DNA of 64,000 bases from Rhodamnia argentea (taxonomy: Eukaryota; Streptophyta; Magnoliopsida; Myrtales; Myrtaceae), in assembly GCF_020921035.1 (NCBI RefSeq), contig NC_063150.1:8494001-8558000 (forward strand), given 5' to 3'. The notes beneath the pieces are model-generated. The model searched no databases. It worked only from the letters and a program-made list of their open reading frames with translations, and was not told the DNA's origin. Of the stretch, positions 37,629-49,149 are shown in pieces (positions within the stretch are counted from its first letter, which is position 1; each line of letters begins with the position of its first letter). Made by a program: the position numbers and the translations under genes.

Positions 37629-38218
37629 GTAAGATGCTAGATTTGATGAAATTTCTTACCATGAAAAAGAGGATGGGAATCACTAGCACATCATCTGCCT
37701 AGCTGCATTTTTGTGCCAATCCTTTATTATTGTTGACTATCTAACCATCTGTCCATCTATATGAGCACAAAACTTTATGAAAAAGCATACAGAAATTAGC
37801 CAAGAAAGTACCAACATGCTTTTGTGTCAGCTTGAGTACGACAGCTAAAGCAAGTGAGTTTCATTTTTTTTGGCCCATTGATTTTTCCATTTCTGCTTCT
37901 AATCATAAATTAATTTTTCTATCTTTAAAGAGAAGTGAAAAAAAAAATTACATCTTCAACCGGCTCCAAAACTACTTTCGAAGCCAAAAAAAAAAGGCTC
38001 GCAAAGTAGAAAAATGAAATTACAAAATCAAACAGATTTCTGCTCTAAAATTTGCATTGGCATACGGATTTCTGCCGCGAAAGCATTTCTGGAGCAGAAA
38101 ATTCTACTTCAGAAGTGTTGTCATGCGCACCTTTAAACTTTTGGATTGGATAATCCAACATAAAATATGGCATAATTTTGCCCTTTTTTTTTTCCAAAAC
38201 TATCATCAATGTTGTCAT

Positions 38219-38380
38219 TAGGGGTGTCAATGGTTCGGTTCGATTTGTTTTTTTAGAAAAATTGAACCGAATCGAACCATTAGGATGAGTAGCTAAACCG
38301 AATCGAATTGCAAACCAAACCAAATACAAACCGAATCGAAAATTCAATTCGATTCGGTTTGGTTTTTCGGTTTTCCTTTC
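38219..38380. mobile_element. Possible hAT-type end
   Basis: TTAGGGGTGTCAATGG is a typical terminal sequence of plant hAT MITEs, followed by AACCGAATCGAACC-type inverted phrases. The other end and target duplication were not identified. Confidence 0.35.
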
Positions 38381-38824
38381 TATAATGCTCTAGCCTTTCA
38401 ATAATGAAGCATGTGATCGAGCATTCGATTTCTATAAGGCATGTCCTCCAATCATGGCTGCTTATCGGTTATCACCAAAGTTAAACAACAGAGAATAGCC
38501 AAGCTGGTTATTAAAAGCTAGAATAATCGTACTTGCATTTGAATAAGCTCTTCTCCATAAAGTAACAATTTCTATATTATTAAACACCTCATCATTTAAT
38601 TCAACCAAACCTTGGCATATATGGTTAGATCGTTGGTTGTCGGCCTCAATGGATCGAATTATTAGCTCGAAGCCCCCACGTGAAACACGCCAGAGACGTA
38701 CTTGGTTCCTCGCCCTCATGTTCCATCACAGCCAGGCATCATGCATCAAAGACAGTGATGAAGCACCTAGAATGATGCCGGTGATCCGCACGATCGATGC
38801 CCATCTCAAGCGATGAAATTATCT

Positions 38825-39065
38825 GATTTAATATTAAATTTTTCAATTGTGCCACCCAATTGTATCGTAAAACCTTTCAATAATTTTGCCAGTTCAATTC
38901 TAAATATTTTCATTGTGTCAATTCAATTTCGAACATTTTGACGATTTGACTAGTCATAAAAATTTTTGACGATTTTTCATTTTATGATTGAATTGATAAA
39001 GGTCTAAGACTAAATTGACTCGGTTGAAAAGTTTAAGATTAAATTGACGGTACTATAATATAGTG
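38825..39065. mobile_element. Possible small inverted-repeat element
   Basis: TCAATTCAATTTCGAAC and TTTCAATAATTTTGCC phrases face inverted counterparts (AGATTAAATTGACGG, TTGAATTGATAAAGG). The boundaries are uncertain. Similar phrases recur at 50950-51050. Confidence 0.4.
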
Positions 39066-39300
39066 TCGATTGGCCGGTTGAAAAAGAAGGTTATGGGTCC
39101 GATCGAAGATGGTATGATAGTGTGTGTGAATCAGCCTGGGATGGTGACCATTGTATCTTAAATTAATCTTAAACTTTTTAAATAATTATCTCGTGTCGAG
39201 CCGGAACACGACCAGATAAGCAGAATCGCAGGATTTCCATCGCTCTAAATCAAATCCTAGAATCGGTCAGAGTTGCTCGATTTCGTGTATAAAGAAATAG

Positions 39301-39302
<2 letters not shown>

Positions 39303-39343
<41 letters not shown>
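39303..39343. repeat. (CT)n microsatellite
   Basis: About 20 CT units with no gene nearby on either strand. Confidence 0.95.
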
Positions 39344-39347
<4 letters not shown>

Positions 39348-39571
39348 CATGGTGGCAGCGTCGGCTTGCGCCCATTGTCAATGAGAATGTCCTCCTCGTC
39401 GATCTCAAGACACGACAAGACAACCCACGCAGCTGTAAGTTTAACCCCCGAAAGTCGGTGGCTCCATGTTCTGTCCTTTCATAACTCATCGAATGTTCAA
39501 CCTTAGGGCAAATAATGCACGCATGCACAGGGAGAAAAACCCTAGTTTTATTGATCCCACGTGCATGAAAT

Positions 39572-39971
39572 TAAGGGTGAACAAAACGGACTGATCGAAT
39601 TAAAAATTGCTCGAATCGAACTGAACCGAACCGGCAGATTCGATTCAGTTTCCAATTTCATAAAATTGAAACTCATGATTTTCCATCCAGTTTCAAGAGG
39701 GATCGGACTGATTATTATTTATTTATTTATTTCTTAAATGTAAAATTAATAATCTACTGATTATTTGTTATTTCTTAAGTGTAAACTTAATTCTAATTAA
39801 TATATTAAAATTAAAGTTCGTATTGCTCACCCCTATTAATGATACAGCGGTTCTATTAAATCGCCCGAGAACCGATCCAGTTCATGGTTCCAAAAATCGA
39901 GAATTGATATTCCCGATCCGGTTTCCGATTTTTGGATAAGATCGGACCTCATCGAGAATCGATCACCCCTA
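39572..39971. mobile_element. hAT-type MITE (400 bp), perfect 8-bp target duplication
   Basis: The ends are TAAGGGTGAAC at the left and, inverted, TAGGGGTGATC at the right. They are flanked by CATGAAAT at 39564-39571 and 39972-39979, an exact 8-bp duplication. An inner GCTCACCCCTA at about 39822-39836 looks like a second, older right end, so the element may be composite. No coding capacity. Confidence 0.85.
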
Positions 39972-39999
39972 CATGAAATACTTTGAATGAACTCGAGAG

Positions 40000-41598
40000 G
40001 AAGATGCCGACCCACCATTCAATTTCCAAAACAAAGCAGACGTTCTTATACAGGGAGTGTTTGTTTGCATGGAAGAATTTTTCGTGTATTTACTTTTTAG
40101 ACTTTCACACATTTATTTTATCGCAAATAATCAGTCGACGGAAAACCAACTAGGGAAAAACATACTCCTAAAAAAAAAATATTTTCTCGAAATTATTTTT
40201 TTTATCATGAAATATTTCTCAAAACAAACGCAACCTTAATAGCGTAAATCCTATCAACACGCAAGTGGTAACTTTGTAATGATTCTGCGGGGGCTGGCAA
40301 TGCGAGAGCAAGTCAAAAGGTGTTGCCCTACCTAGTCGCACTCTCATCACGTGCTACGTGGGGAATTCAAGGCCTCTCATAAGAGTCATAACGGTGTAGG
40401 ATTCAGAACTTCCATGAGGAATTGGAACAGTGACATTTTTTAGCATGGACCTCCCAACAATGAGAGGGTCCTGTCGTGCCCAGACCTGATGATTCGAAAT
40501 CGACGCGGAGAAGATCGAAGGAAAACACTCGGGCATCGCGTCAGATTCGCTTAACATCCCGATCCGAAGATATGTGGCATGTACATGACCATTCCTCGCG
40601 GACTTAGCTTTGTGCGTGGCGCGCAAGGAAAGAGAGCCGCGGCGGCAATAGCTAATTAGCCATAAAGGCCAAGAGAAGAGTGGAGATTTAGACGATGGCT
40701 GTCGTGCATCCAACGCCAAAAGAGTGGCATGGGCTTCTGCTTGGGGGAAGGATAACCATCACATTACTTTTCATGTCATGGTTCTCATTTATTGCAAAAC
40801 AAGACCAAAACGCTCGGAATCCAATTCCATTCCAGAAGCTCTCCTTCAGCCGTGCAAGCAAATGGACTACCAATTGGGTTGTCCCGTGCATTCGAACCAA
40901 GGGAAGGGCATTTTGTTTTGTAATTTCCGGGAAATATTGATGTTGATCCTGCTAAATCACAGCCGTTGATCATGTGGGCACTGCGATATACCGGGTACTG
41001 CGATATACCGGGTTCGCTAAGCGCGAGTCTAGCCAAGAAATTCCCCCACAGTTTCCTGCCCCACAACACAATCATTCGGACGACAAGAATAAAAGTAGAA
41101 AATCGACAAGCCGAGCCACCACCGGGCCGAACTCATGCCATCATCAAAGTTCATCGACTATCTTGTCCTCTTGATCAAAAGTCGTGTCGTTTTCGCCTCT
41201 TTACCTACCAAAACCAGAAGTTCCTCCACAAAATATTTTTGACTTTCTGGACTCTCTACCTAAAGGTGATCCTAGCTTTCTGCACTCACGTTTTATTTGT
41301 CCACCAAGAAGGTAAAGAGAAAACAAAGAAGAAGAAATCAAGTTTTGTTTGTCAATGCATATGACGCAAGCTGATTCTTTTCTTTTTTCTTTTTTATCTT
41401 GAATTCCTTCCTTCTGGTGAGGCTAATGCATTGCAGTGACCCTTCTAAGGACACATGCGCTTGGCTTTTCATTCATTCTCGTTCAGTCATGTGGGTTAGG
41501 ACTCCAGATGACCCAAGCAAAGGACCACCTTGCAGGCTCCCCCCACAAACCATGCCATTAGAGACAGATTTATTTGTCGCATACTTGAAAATAATTCA
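40000..41598. other. Gene-free spacer 40.0-41.6 kb
   Basis: ORFs of 60-132 codons overlap on both strands around 40350-41360; none has a motif I recognise. A 17-bp perfect tandem repeat (ACTGCGATATACCGGGT, twice) lies at 40980-41013. Confidence 0.5.
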
Positions 41599-41610
41599 CA
41601 GTTTTCATCA

Positions 41611-41910
41611 TCATGATCAACAACAAGCAGTCAATGTTTCCCAGAAGCGTGGAAACGAGTTTTGCGTTATTCAGAAAGCTAACCGGCAATATTAGTACAT
41701 AGGAACAAGATTGGCTATGGTGTCATCATATGCCGTTGTGGCTGCGTCTAGTCTTTCGTCGTCATGATCACCAACAGGCAGTCAATGGTACCCAGGCACG
41801 TGGAAACAAGTCTTGCGTTATGCAGAAAGGTAACCAGCGATAGTAATACATAGGAACGAGATTGGCTATGGTGTTATCGACTGCCATTGTTGCTGCGGCT
41901 ACTCTTCCTC
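41611..41910. repeat. 151-bp tandem duplication over the W2 gene's 3' end
   Basis: 41611-41761 and 41762 to about 41910 are imperfect direct copies (TCATGATCA.CAACA.GCAG, ACATAGGAAC.AGATTGGCTA). The second copy includes the last codons and stop of the minus-strand W2-domain gene; the first copy is now pure 3' flank. Confidence 0.85.
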
Positions 41911-44900
41911 CTCTGCTTCCTCCAACCAATTCACAAAAGGCTCCAGCGCTTTCACAAATATTTGCCTGCACAATACAACTAAATAAGACGCGATTGTTGG
42001 GCAGGCAGGTCACAGAAATCAATAGGTCACATCAAGTACGACAAAAGAAGGGAAACTATCCAGAGCAAATTGATCCAATTCGACACACCTACTATAATGA
42101 GTGAACGCTGTAAACCCAGGTCTCTTAAGGCCACAAGTCGTTTATGTACATTTGCCTCACTTCAGATCCAGCCAAACCACACACAGCTCACTGTGTCAAG
42201 TCAATCCATATACTGACCTCCTTTATTCCTACTCCTAATATATCATGACCAAATTGTGTGCAACTCAATAAAAGTTCTGAACACAGGAAACTGACGCTGT
42301 CCTCTGCAGGCATTCATCGGTGCAATAATGTATAAGGGAGGTATACCTGCCCTTGGGGTTGGTTCCTTTGCTGAACCAATGAAGAATGGTGTCTTCTGCA
42401 AGCACATCCTGGTCGTAGAGGGACCTCACAATTTCAGGAAACAACTTCATCAGCTTAGTATCCTCATAGCATTGCATTTGGACTTTGTACATGAGCTCCA
42501 GCTCAAGTTTCCCACTTGTGCAGAAGGTATTTAAAAGTCCGGCCCATGTTTTTACCTTCAAAATGAAGCAAATTGTTGTTAAAACCTTTAAAAAAGTAAA
42601 AGTTTCACGAGAACTTGTAAAGGTAGGTTAATAAACTTTCAACAGGTGAGAAGACATCCGCATGACCAAAGTGGAACTGTTGTCAAGATAGTATAAAACC
42701 AATCAGATATTGATTGGTTAGAACACAGAGCTGGAGAATTTCTAAGGAATGGCAACTTCTTAATAACATCCAACATTCTAATGTGTCATTTTAACTCATC
42801 TCCAATGCACATCAACCATCTGTACTAAGCAAACTGCTATGTAAATAGCAGTTCCTGTTCTCAATTTTTAAGTAAATCCTTCAGGCAAACATTCATGTTG
42901 CGCATGCAATATGCCTCTAGTATACGAAACCATCAAGCAGCATGTCATTAATCATCAGCAACATTTTCTAGCACTATGAACTCGACCAGACAGGCAACCA
43001 GCTCCCTGTTAAACCAGCTCAGCTGATCTGGTTTTCAAAAGGTTGCCATGGCCAGGGAAATCACCATCGTCATTTACATGGCAAAGATTCATGTGAAAGT
43101 CATAATCATTTTGGCTCATGAGATAAAACTAGATGATCACGATACAAAAGACAAGAAAGAAGGGAGACAGAAAACAAGTGCACCTGACGCAGAGCTGCAT
43201 TAGCATTCTGCTGCTGATTCTTCCCAGACCACTGAACAGCATCCATAATGACATCCCATAGCAGTCGCACCACCTCAATGTCGGGTAACTTGGCATCCTT
43301 AAGGCGCTGCTTCACAGTGTCTATCACTTCAGATATATCGGTTTCCTCTTCAATCTGAGCAGTCAGGGCAGATTTCATCTCCTTCAGTCTCCCATCAAAT
43401 AATTTCTTCTCGTTGTATTCCACCAAGGGTATAAGCCCTTCCTTGCTGAGATTAACAAAACTTTTATGTGTAAACCTTTGAAGTAAAATAAAGACTGAAG
43501 GAGGGATTGGAGGTTGCAACTAGAGATATGACTATAATATTGACAGTAAAGACGGAAATTATGAAGATAAATATGACGATAATAAAGTCAAAGTAGTGAC
43601 TACTACCAGTGAAATTAACAGCGAAAACTTGGATAGTAAGATTCTTACACAGAGATTACAGATGTTGCATAATAATATTCAGGTTGCCAAGACATTTCTC
43701 CATATCTTATTAGTGGGAGAATTACAAACCCAGTGTGCTATTACCAAAGCACTAAGATGCTTGCATATGGTGACAGGGAGAGAGAGAGAACTGAGTTTTC
43801 ACCACCTAGATTGTGCAAGAACCCGCTAGCTTAAAGCTGAAAGCTTGTATTATGTACACAGCAAGGAACGGCCCTTTCTCAATAGCCATTAACATTTTCA
43901 GATTGATTCAGAGCTCAAGCAAACAGTGAAACAAGGTCTCGAGAAGAAGAAAATCACAAGTATGCAGGTTATATAGTCTAGACCATAAATGACAAATCGA
44001 CACACACCAAAGACAATACCAGGAAATTTCTTAGTCATCTCACATTACAAGAAGAGGTACTCACGTGAAATGCTCAGAGAAACCTTCAGCAGAGCGCTTA
44101 GCCGATGGGAAAAATTTCAGAAGATCATCCTCCACCTTTCCACGCTTTAGGATTGCAATCAGATCATCAAGGCTGTTGTCCACCAGATATTCCTTAAAAA
44201 AATCAGTTACAAATGAGAGAACTAGCCCTTTTGCCACGAGATTATCCTTGAGCAGGGGCTGCAATACGGTCTCCGGTGGAAGCCCAGATAGTTTCTGGGA
44301 GAACGCAAGTGCCGTAAAAATTGCCAGTTTCTTCCTTTCATTTTCTTCAAGAAACTCCATCGATTGTAAAAGTTTTTGCATAACATTTTCGAGATTCTTG
44401 ATGAGAAACGGCCTTCGCCGCAAAATTTTCTGTATGTAGATAACAGATGGCAGGATTGCTTCACGCTTGGACTCACAGTCTAGAATAGAGTAAGGGTGGC
44501 GCTCCCCTTCATCAGGTTTAGTAGTGCCAGGTTGTGTACGCCCTCCCGTGAAAACGACCTGTCATGGCAACACAATTCAAATATTTATGGTGTAACAGAA
44601 TGAATATAAAACAGAACTGCCCACTGATAAAGACAGAAAAATTCAATAAAAATAGCTTCATGTTTAAGAAATGCAGTACATTAAAAATGTCTGTAGCTTA
44701 TACGCATATCAAAAGTCAAGGTTTCTTATAATCTTCATCAACATAACTTTGGCAACTCCCAAGAATATATGACTATGAAAAGAGTAAGTTTCTGTTTTTG
44801 GTCCAATGACAAGAGTAAGTTCACAGAAAGCAAATTGCACCCACTCAAGGAATCACATAAGCACATGTATACAAAGGATGGATCAGACTGGGGCTGGAAG

Positions 44901-46994
44901 GGGCCATGGTCCCCTCAGCCCAATGAAATTCCTCTTGGTGTCAATGTGATCAAATGAAAACTGGGCTTTCCATTTTGACAAGTTAAGTACTTGGCCCCCC
45001 CAACTTGCAGCCCACTCTCTGTATCTCTTTCTCATCTACTTCTTCCTTTTCTATGGCCAGATCCCTTACCCCCCATCACTTGGTTATTTTTAATCCCTTT
45101 TCCCCATGAATATCATAAATATATTTACCAACTAATGAGCATCCATTAGGCCATAAGTGTACATGGTGTTCTTAATGAAAGGGGCTAATGCAAAGATTTT
45201 TTTTTTCCTTTAGTCCACACCTCATAAAACGCAAAAATTTCGAGTAAAATATTATTTAAATTCTTTTTAATCCTCATAACGTTAGGAAGATGGAAACTTA
45301 TTAATTCATTGAGCAATAAATGTTCTTTCTTGAAAAAGAAAGCTTGACAAAAGTCTAAAACATTCTCCCTCACTTTTCATACAGTTATGATATCCTTGTT
45401 ATATGTGGAATTATTATTCTTTGCAAGTGAAAATTTTACTTTATTTTGAACTACTATGTCAGTGTAACTTAGAAAGAATGCAACAAGAGATCTGTTGATT
45501 CAATTGTAATGACAAAACTTCAGTGAATTGAATCACTTTCTTTGATAAATACATGGTCTAGCATGCCAAGCCAGAAAGTTCAATGATGAATACACTTCCA
45601 ACATATGTCATGCAGAGCTTAGCAGTTAACACTCCGATAAATTGTAGAAGTAAAATATTGATACAGTAAACCTAGTCAGTTGACCATATTTTAATTTAAA
45701 CATAATTGGTAGCTAGCTTCTAGGCTACTAGCAAGCGCCTGTCAACATCATGAAACCCAAAAGTATTCATTGGAATTCAATCAGCAGGAAGCTCTAATCC
45801 TGACAAGGTTATATGGACAATAATAAGACAAAACAAAATCTTTACATATGCACAAAAAGCTGCATAGTTGTATTGCATCTAGCAAAAGGCTCCAAGCAGT
45901 CTCAATATCTAGGGGGTACAAGGCCATTGCTAGATAATGATGCCAATGGAAGGAAGGAGAGGAAAAGAACTACAGTATTAAAAGGCTTGCCTCAAAAAAG
46001 GTGTCACCATATCTTGAGAAGTTGAGATCTGAAGCTTCAACACTTTTTGCAAGAAGATCCTGATCAAAAACTAAATATTCAGTAAGCTGCATGAAATTTT
46101 GGTCACCGGGTGCAACAAACATGCGTAGTGCTGGAAAATGTCTTCATTACAAAATACAGTTACCAGATCACCAGCATTATCCAGATAAATCTGGACCACT
46201 GCATCAGCAAATGCTGCAGGGTCCAGTGGAGCAGCAATATTCCGTTTGCGGGTCTTAATCCGCGTGCCACTGCATGGAGTAGTAGAGTATCACAAAAGAA
46301 GACTACAATTTCCATATAGAACTTAGCCTCACTAAGCAGTTGTAAAAGAACTGTCTTAATCATGGAATAGCAAAAACCAAAACTGCATGAGATATACGGG
46401 AAAGCTGCAGACTTACCCGAGAGTGGGTTTCTCCTTCGAGCTGCATACACGAAAATAATCTAGAATCAGCTAAAAGTCACCCATCTCTACAGCTCAACCA
46501 CAATTCTGAGTCATCTCAATGAACTCAGAAAGGAGGAACAAATAAAAGCCCGCCATTTTGACAAAGCAGATGAACCGAACGTAGAGTAAAAAAGCAATCT
46601 TTGAGGAGATTAATCAGCTACAAGTCGCAAAGTGAAACACAGGACGAAACGCGACATCATTCTTCAGTCAACAAAACCTCGGAGAGCCCGAATACCAAAT
46701 TTTGAGGACCAAAATTGGGGCGTTCTAATGCGAACCGAAAAAAAAAAAAAGAAATCTTCAATCGAACTGAGCTCAGCTGAATAAGCTGCACATCGTTACA
46801 TGTAAGGACAACGGAAGGTTGACAGGATCCAGGTCTTAAATCAAGAAACCGATCAAAGAACAGACACCAACGACATGAAGATCCCAAAGATTCGATCTTT
46901 CGCAATTAGACGAGTCGAGAAGCGCGTCGATAGATTGACGAGACCGAATGAGATCTTCCGGGGTAGCACCAACAACAGCGCGTAAAGATTAAGC

Positions 46995-47039
<45 letters not shown>

Positions 47040-47045
47040 CCTCAT
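41899..47045 (-). CDS. eIF5-mimic / BZW-type protein with C-terminal W2 domain
   Basis: Eight coding exons on the minus strand join in frame to 411 codons: 47045-47041, 46440-46417, 46269-46164, 46059-45991, 44558-44065, 43445-43184, 42555-42347 and 41965-41899. The first coding exon holds only ATGAG, completed by the 24-bp second exon to give MSSKEKPTLGG. The middle has the ARM/MIF4G-like helices (SFSQKLSGLPPE-type region). The C-terminus is a W2/eIF5C domain ending in an acidic EEAEEEE tail. By family knowledge it binds eIF2/eIF3 as a translation-initiation regulator (5MP). The remembered Arabidopsis match is At5g36230. The intron after exon 4 uses a GC donor (GAG|GCAAGC). The gene looks intact. 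Confidence 0.92.
46997..47036. repeat. (GA)n microsatellite next to a splice donor
   Basis: About 20 GA units (CT on the gene's strand), beginning within six bases of the intron 1 donor GTAATC of the W2-domain gene. Confidence 0.95.
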
Positions 47046-47487
47046 AAACCAAGATGAGGAGGGATCGAAGGTGACCGAGTCCTGAGAGACTCTGCGCCCA
47101 GAGAGATTGCTCGAGAGGAAGAGGAAGAAGACGAGGAGGAGAAAGAGAGATTTGTCTTCTTGGAGAAATGGAGAAGAGAATATGATGGGCAGTTAAAAAA
47201 GAGGGCAATAAATTCCAAGGTTCGGAATCGGATAACTTAGCTATAATTTATAATAAAACAATTATAGCAATCATAAGAAATGGTCATTGTAAAATATATT
47301 GTTTCAAATTAGAGAAAAAAAAAATTATGGAAACGACGTATTTGAATCTCCATGTGGAGTATCGTCAAAATTTCAAGAACTTTAAATTCAAAATAAAAAA
47401 CGTGACTTTAATTAGACGACATGTTCTCGACCGAAAATAAATAAATAATAAGTAAAAATCAAGTTAGACATGTGTGTCATCAATTAC

Positions 47488-48163
47488 GAGAAAAGTACGT
47501 GTTAAAAGTTGTGTATGGCGTTCACTTTAGTATTAAAAATTTTCGCCGAATCACTTGAGTGGCAAGTCGGAGAGAAAACGATCATTTAAGTGCCTCGGAC
47601 GAAAAATTTTGACCAAAGTGATTACGTGGCATTTATAATTAATTTTTTTTTAAATTTGATGCGGCCAATTGTTTGTAAAATACAGTCCATGTGGACTTAG
47701 GTGTGGATTTATAAAAGTAAAAACGAGCTGAAAAAATTAAATTAAAATTAAGAAGAAAAGCTATAAAAGAAAGAGAGAACAAAGGGTTGCACAGGCAGCC
47801 GGCTACCCCCACGGCCCTACCGACCACTGGCAATGGTGGGGTTGCGGCAGCTTGTATTCTAATTTTTTTTTATTTTAGCTTAATTTTATTATTTTAATCT
47901 AATTAATTTTGTATTTTGTACTTTTTAACTTATTTTTTTTAACTTTTCTCTAGTTTTTATTGCTAAGTGGACCTCCGGCGAGCCACATCGACTTCAAATA
48001 CTAATAAAAAAATGGCACGTCGAATTCTGGCCAAACATATCGATATTGGCAATTAAGTGATTATTTAAAAAAAATAATTAATACTTAAGTGTTCTGGAGA
48101 AAACTTTTGGCACTTAAATGATCGTCATACATAACTTTTGACACTTCTAGTATACTTCTACCC
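47488..48163. mobile_element. MULE-like non-autonomous element with GC-rich core
   Basis: Inverted arms share AAAAGTTGTGTATGGCG / complement of GATCGTCATACATAACTTTT and CACTT(G/A)AGT phrases. The core 47765-47860 is GC-rich (GCCGGCTACCCCCACGGCCC) between AT-rich tracts. Flanks ATCAATTAC (47479-47487) and ACTAATTAC (48164-48172) look like a 9-bp target duplication with two differences. Confidence 0.75.
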
Positions 48164-48534
48164 ACTAATTACTAACTTATGTTATCTCCATTGTATGGAA
48201 ACTAAGCTTATAGAGGGAATTGAATCTTAAAATTAACTCTTGTATGCTAACCAAAAGAAATATGACGACACAATCGAGATAATTGTTATGTTGACTAGTA
48301 CTTAAAACATGATACTTTCCTAAATCGCATAATGATTTCAAGTCCTCCATGTTTTTCAATTTCTTTTCTAAATAAATTATCATTCTTGCATGTTTTCTTT
48401 TTACCTCTCATCACACACATTTGATTGGACTAAACAACTAAAAACATCTTCTTCCACAACTTTTCCAAACTCTGTATACTTTGATTGGACAAATTTGCCC
48501 CTAACAACTCATTCAATTTGTAAATTCTACGAAA

Positions 48535-48890
48535 CTATGACCAACCATCAAATTGAGTAGGTGATAAAAGAAAGTCTAATTGACAGTGTTTTGAAGTACT
48601 CCCTCTCCTGCATAACCATCCCGTTGACGGAGACTGTCCAAGCGTTGACCCACAATATGGAGCGGGCCGGGTCGAAGCCCTCGCGTAAGGATGTTGGGGC
48701 CGAAGGATGGGACGGAGATGTGCCGGAGCCGAAGGAGGCGACGGAGATGGGGACGGAGCCGAAGGTGTCATCCAATGTGGCAAAAGACAGCACAGCCGCC
48801 GACGGGATGGAATCACCGCTCGAGGCGAGGGGAGAGTATGCGGTGAATGTCGTCGCATTTCTATTGTTACTGAAAAATTAATCTTTTTAA
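48535..48890. other. GC-rich coding-like patch, unidentified
   Basis: Open on both strands (minus strand reads ...GFDPARSILWVNAWTVSVNG). The GC content is far above the flanks. No family recognised; it could be a captured gene fragment of a transposon. Confidence 0.3.
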
Positions 48891-49149
48891 TGTACTTTTC
48901 ATTTTACGCTTTGAATTTTGATGTATTACGCATTCGTCCTCTAACTTTCGAAACTGTTACCAAACTCTCCATAAATTTTCATTTTATCAACGATTAACCC
49001 TTCTTTTGTTCTTTTTTACGTCAATAAGCACAATGCACATGACTTTTAAGAGAAAAAAAATATAATTTTTTTTAGGAAGTATCTCCTTAACCCGTTATTA
49101 CTGTAAAAGAATACTAGAAAGTGTTCACCTTGTGACTTTTATAGTTTAT

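Larger units (their letters stand above)
35070..38140. repeat. Interleaved duplicated blocks (35-38 kb)
   Basis: Block B at 35480-35760 (TTGGCCGAGAGATGTTCTTA) recurs at 37480-37745 (TTGGCCGAGGAATGTTCTTA). Block C at 36480-36535 (GTCAGCTTGAGTACGACAGC) recurs at 37795-37850. Block A at 35070-35260 resembles 37900-38140 (GTAGAAAAATGAA, GATTTTTGCTCC/GATTTCTGC phrases). The order is A-B-C, then B-C-A, as expected for a decayed tandem array with an A-B-C unit. The first B-C pair is split by the 35795-36464 element. Confidence 0.75.

Noticed and set aside
40354-41364. Possible small genes in the 40-41 kb spacer
   Set aside because: ORFs overlap on both strands, no family motif and no intron-exon structure visible.
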